Part shown: positions 62,683 through 64,000 of the stretch, one piece after another
How the letters are laid out: each line of letters starts with the position of its first letter
How positions within the stretch are numbered: position 1 is the stretch's first letter
Source: Crocodylus rhombifer
Taxonomy: Eukaryota > Chordata > Crocodylia > Crocodylidae
Direction of reading: 5' to 3'
NCBI GenBank assembly: GCA_038503035.1
Contig: JAVSML010024605.1
Span: 124,001 to 188,000 of the forward strand
DNA: 64,000 bases
Notes under the pieces: model-generated
What the model was told of the DNA's origin: nothing
What the model saw: only the letters and a program-made list of their open reading frames with translations
Database searches by the model: none
Position numbers and translations under genes: made by a program

Positions 62683-64000
62683 CTGTGAGTGCTCGACCAC
62701 CTGGGTGATAGCGATCATCGCCTGCTGGAATTCACCATCCAGCGCAAGGTGGCAAAGGCATGCAGTAAGGCAGCGGCCCTAGATTTTAGGAGGGCAGACT
62801 TCAACGAGCTAAGGAGGATAGTTGGAGAAGCGCTGAGGTCCCGGGGGGGAGGGGAGCCAGGTGTCCAAGGAGAGTGGTCGCTCCTTAAGGAGACAATCCT
62901 CCAAGCCCAAAGGAAGGTAATCCCAACGAGGATCAAAGGGAGCAGGAGAGCACACAAGCCTCTGTGGCTCACCAAAAGAATCCGGGAATGTCTCCTTGCT
63001 AAAAAGAAGGCTTATACCTAGTGGAAAGAAGGGGTCATCACCAGGGAGGGCTATTCTGTAGTTGCTCGGTGATGTAGGGGGGCAGTTAGGAAGGCCAAGG
63101 CAGAGATGGAACTGGGACTAGCTTCCCAGATTAAAGACAATAAAAAGTCTTTTTTTAAATACGTAGGGGGTAAAAAGAAGGTCCCGGGTAACGTGAGGCT
63201 CTTGCAGGATGACATGGGTAACTTGGTCGTCACACCAGACAGCAAAGCTAACGTGTTTAACGATTTCTTTGCCTCCGTCTTCCTAAGTAGGGACCAGAAC
63301 AGCCACCTCCCTGCTGGGCCCCCCTCGGGCCCCAGAGGAGGCACACCTGGGCCATGGGTTAGCGAGGATTTAGTTAGGGAACTTCTGGAGGGGTTGGATG
63401 TATTCAAGTCATCCGGCCCAGAGGATCTCCACCCTAGAGTTCTAAAGGAACTGGCCGGGGTCATTGCAAGTCCCCTGGCACGGCTTTATGAGCACTCGTG
63501 GTGCTCTGGTGAGGTACCGGAGGACTGGAAGAGGGCCAACATGGTCCCCATCTTCAAAAAAGGCAGGAAGGAGGACCCAGGAAACTATAGGCCGGTTAGT
63601 CTCACCTCGATCCTAGGCAAGCTGTTCAAGAAAATTATGCTGGCACACATCCAGGAGGGGCCAGCAAGAGACTGCATGCTTAGGGGCAACTAACATGGGT
63701 TCATCAGTGGAAGGTCCTGTCAGACCAACGTGGTGGCCTTTTATGATCAGATCACCAGATCGTTAGATGCAGGGGTAGCAGTGGTTATAATCTTCCTGGA
63801 CTTCCGGAAGGCTTTTGACACTGTCTCTCACCCCGTTCTCATTAAGAAACTGGGGGGCTGTGGTGTAGACACCCACACAGTCAAATGGGTCGCCAACTGG
63901 CTGGAGGGCCGCACCCAGAGGGGGGTAGTGGATGGGTCCTTCTCAACCTGGAAGGACGTGGGCAGTGGGGTTCCACAGGGCTCGGTCCTCGGGCCCGCAC
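62683..64000 (+). mobile_element. CR1 LINE, best preserved copy, runs off window
   Basis: One frame runs from about 62689 to the window end without a frameshift, broken only by TAG (63019), TGA (63070) and TAA (63691). It covers the end of the endonuclease (LGDSDHRLLEFTIQRK), the linker, and RT palm blocks: VFKSSGPEDLHPRVLKELAG, VPEDWKRANMVPIFKKGRKE, FLDFRKAFDTVSHPVLIKKL and GSGVPQGSVLGPA. The first catalytic Asp is kept; the second motif lies outside the window. Each stop can be explained by one C-to-T type change. Confidence 0.93.

Overview
This is vertebrate nuclear DNA with one recognisable protein-coding gene and a dense load of transposon remnants. The gene, on the + strand, is the 3' part of MAN1A2 (Golgi mannosyl-oligosaccharide 1,2-alpha-mannosidase IB, GH47 family). 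Five exons carry the last 252 residues and the stop codon: 10375-10490, 13185-13404, 24181-24353, 46719-46834 and 51664-51796. All have canonical AG/GT splice sites and matching phases. The upstream exons lie to the left of the window.

The repeats suggest a sauropsid, probably a crocodilian (moderate confidence, from the overall look of the repeats). CR1 LINEs are the most abundant class. There are many non-autonomous hAT elements, several with readable 8-bp target site duplications, PIF/Harbinger-like MITEs, and relics of RTE, L1/Tx1 and Ty3/gypsy retroelements. I found no Alu, L1-3'-end or other mammal-specific repeats.

Layout. 1-10374: upstream intron, with hAT pieces and a 10-base assembly gap. 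10375-24180: exons 1 and 2 of the window, a hAT with an internal 69-bp tandem repeat, and two antisense CR1-type LINEs. 24181-46718: exon 3 and a 22.4-kb intron that is a stack of nested transposons; its 39.06-45.2 kb part is a decayed Ty3/gypsy element split by a CR1 and a hAT. 46719-51663: exon 4 and an intron holding a large fold-back element. 51664-about 57840: last exon and inferred 3' UTR, which would contain a 1.6-kb antisense CR1 and end at an AATAAA at 57815. 58060-62230: two abutting, highly degenerate minisatellites (units about 39 bp and about 29 bp), the second split by a hAT with a perfect 8-bp duplication. 62238-64000: two divergently oriented CR1 fragments; the right one is the best preserved LINE here.

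I saw no operon-like or obviously novel gene system. The least explained structures are the twin minisatellites, the fold-back element at 48.8-49.4 kb and the 69-bp array in the hAT at 11 kb. Remaining intronic sequence showed nothing I can support. Transposon family names are judged from terminal motifs and protein similarity by eye, so their edges are approximate unless a target site duplication is quoted.
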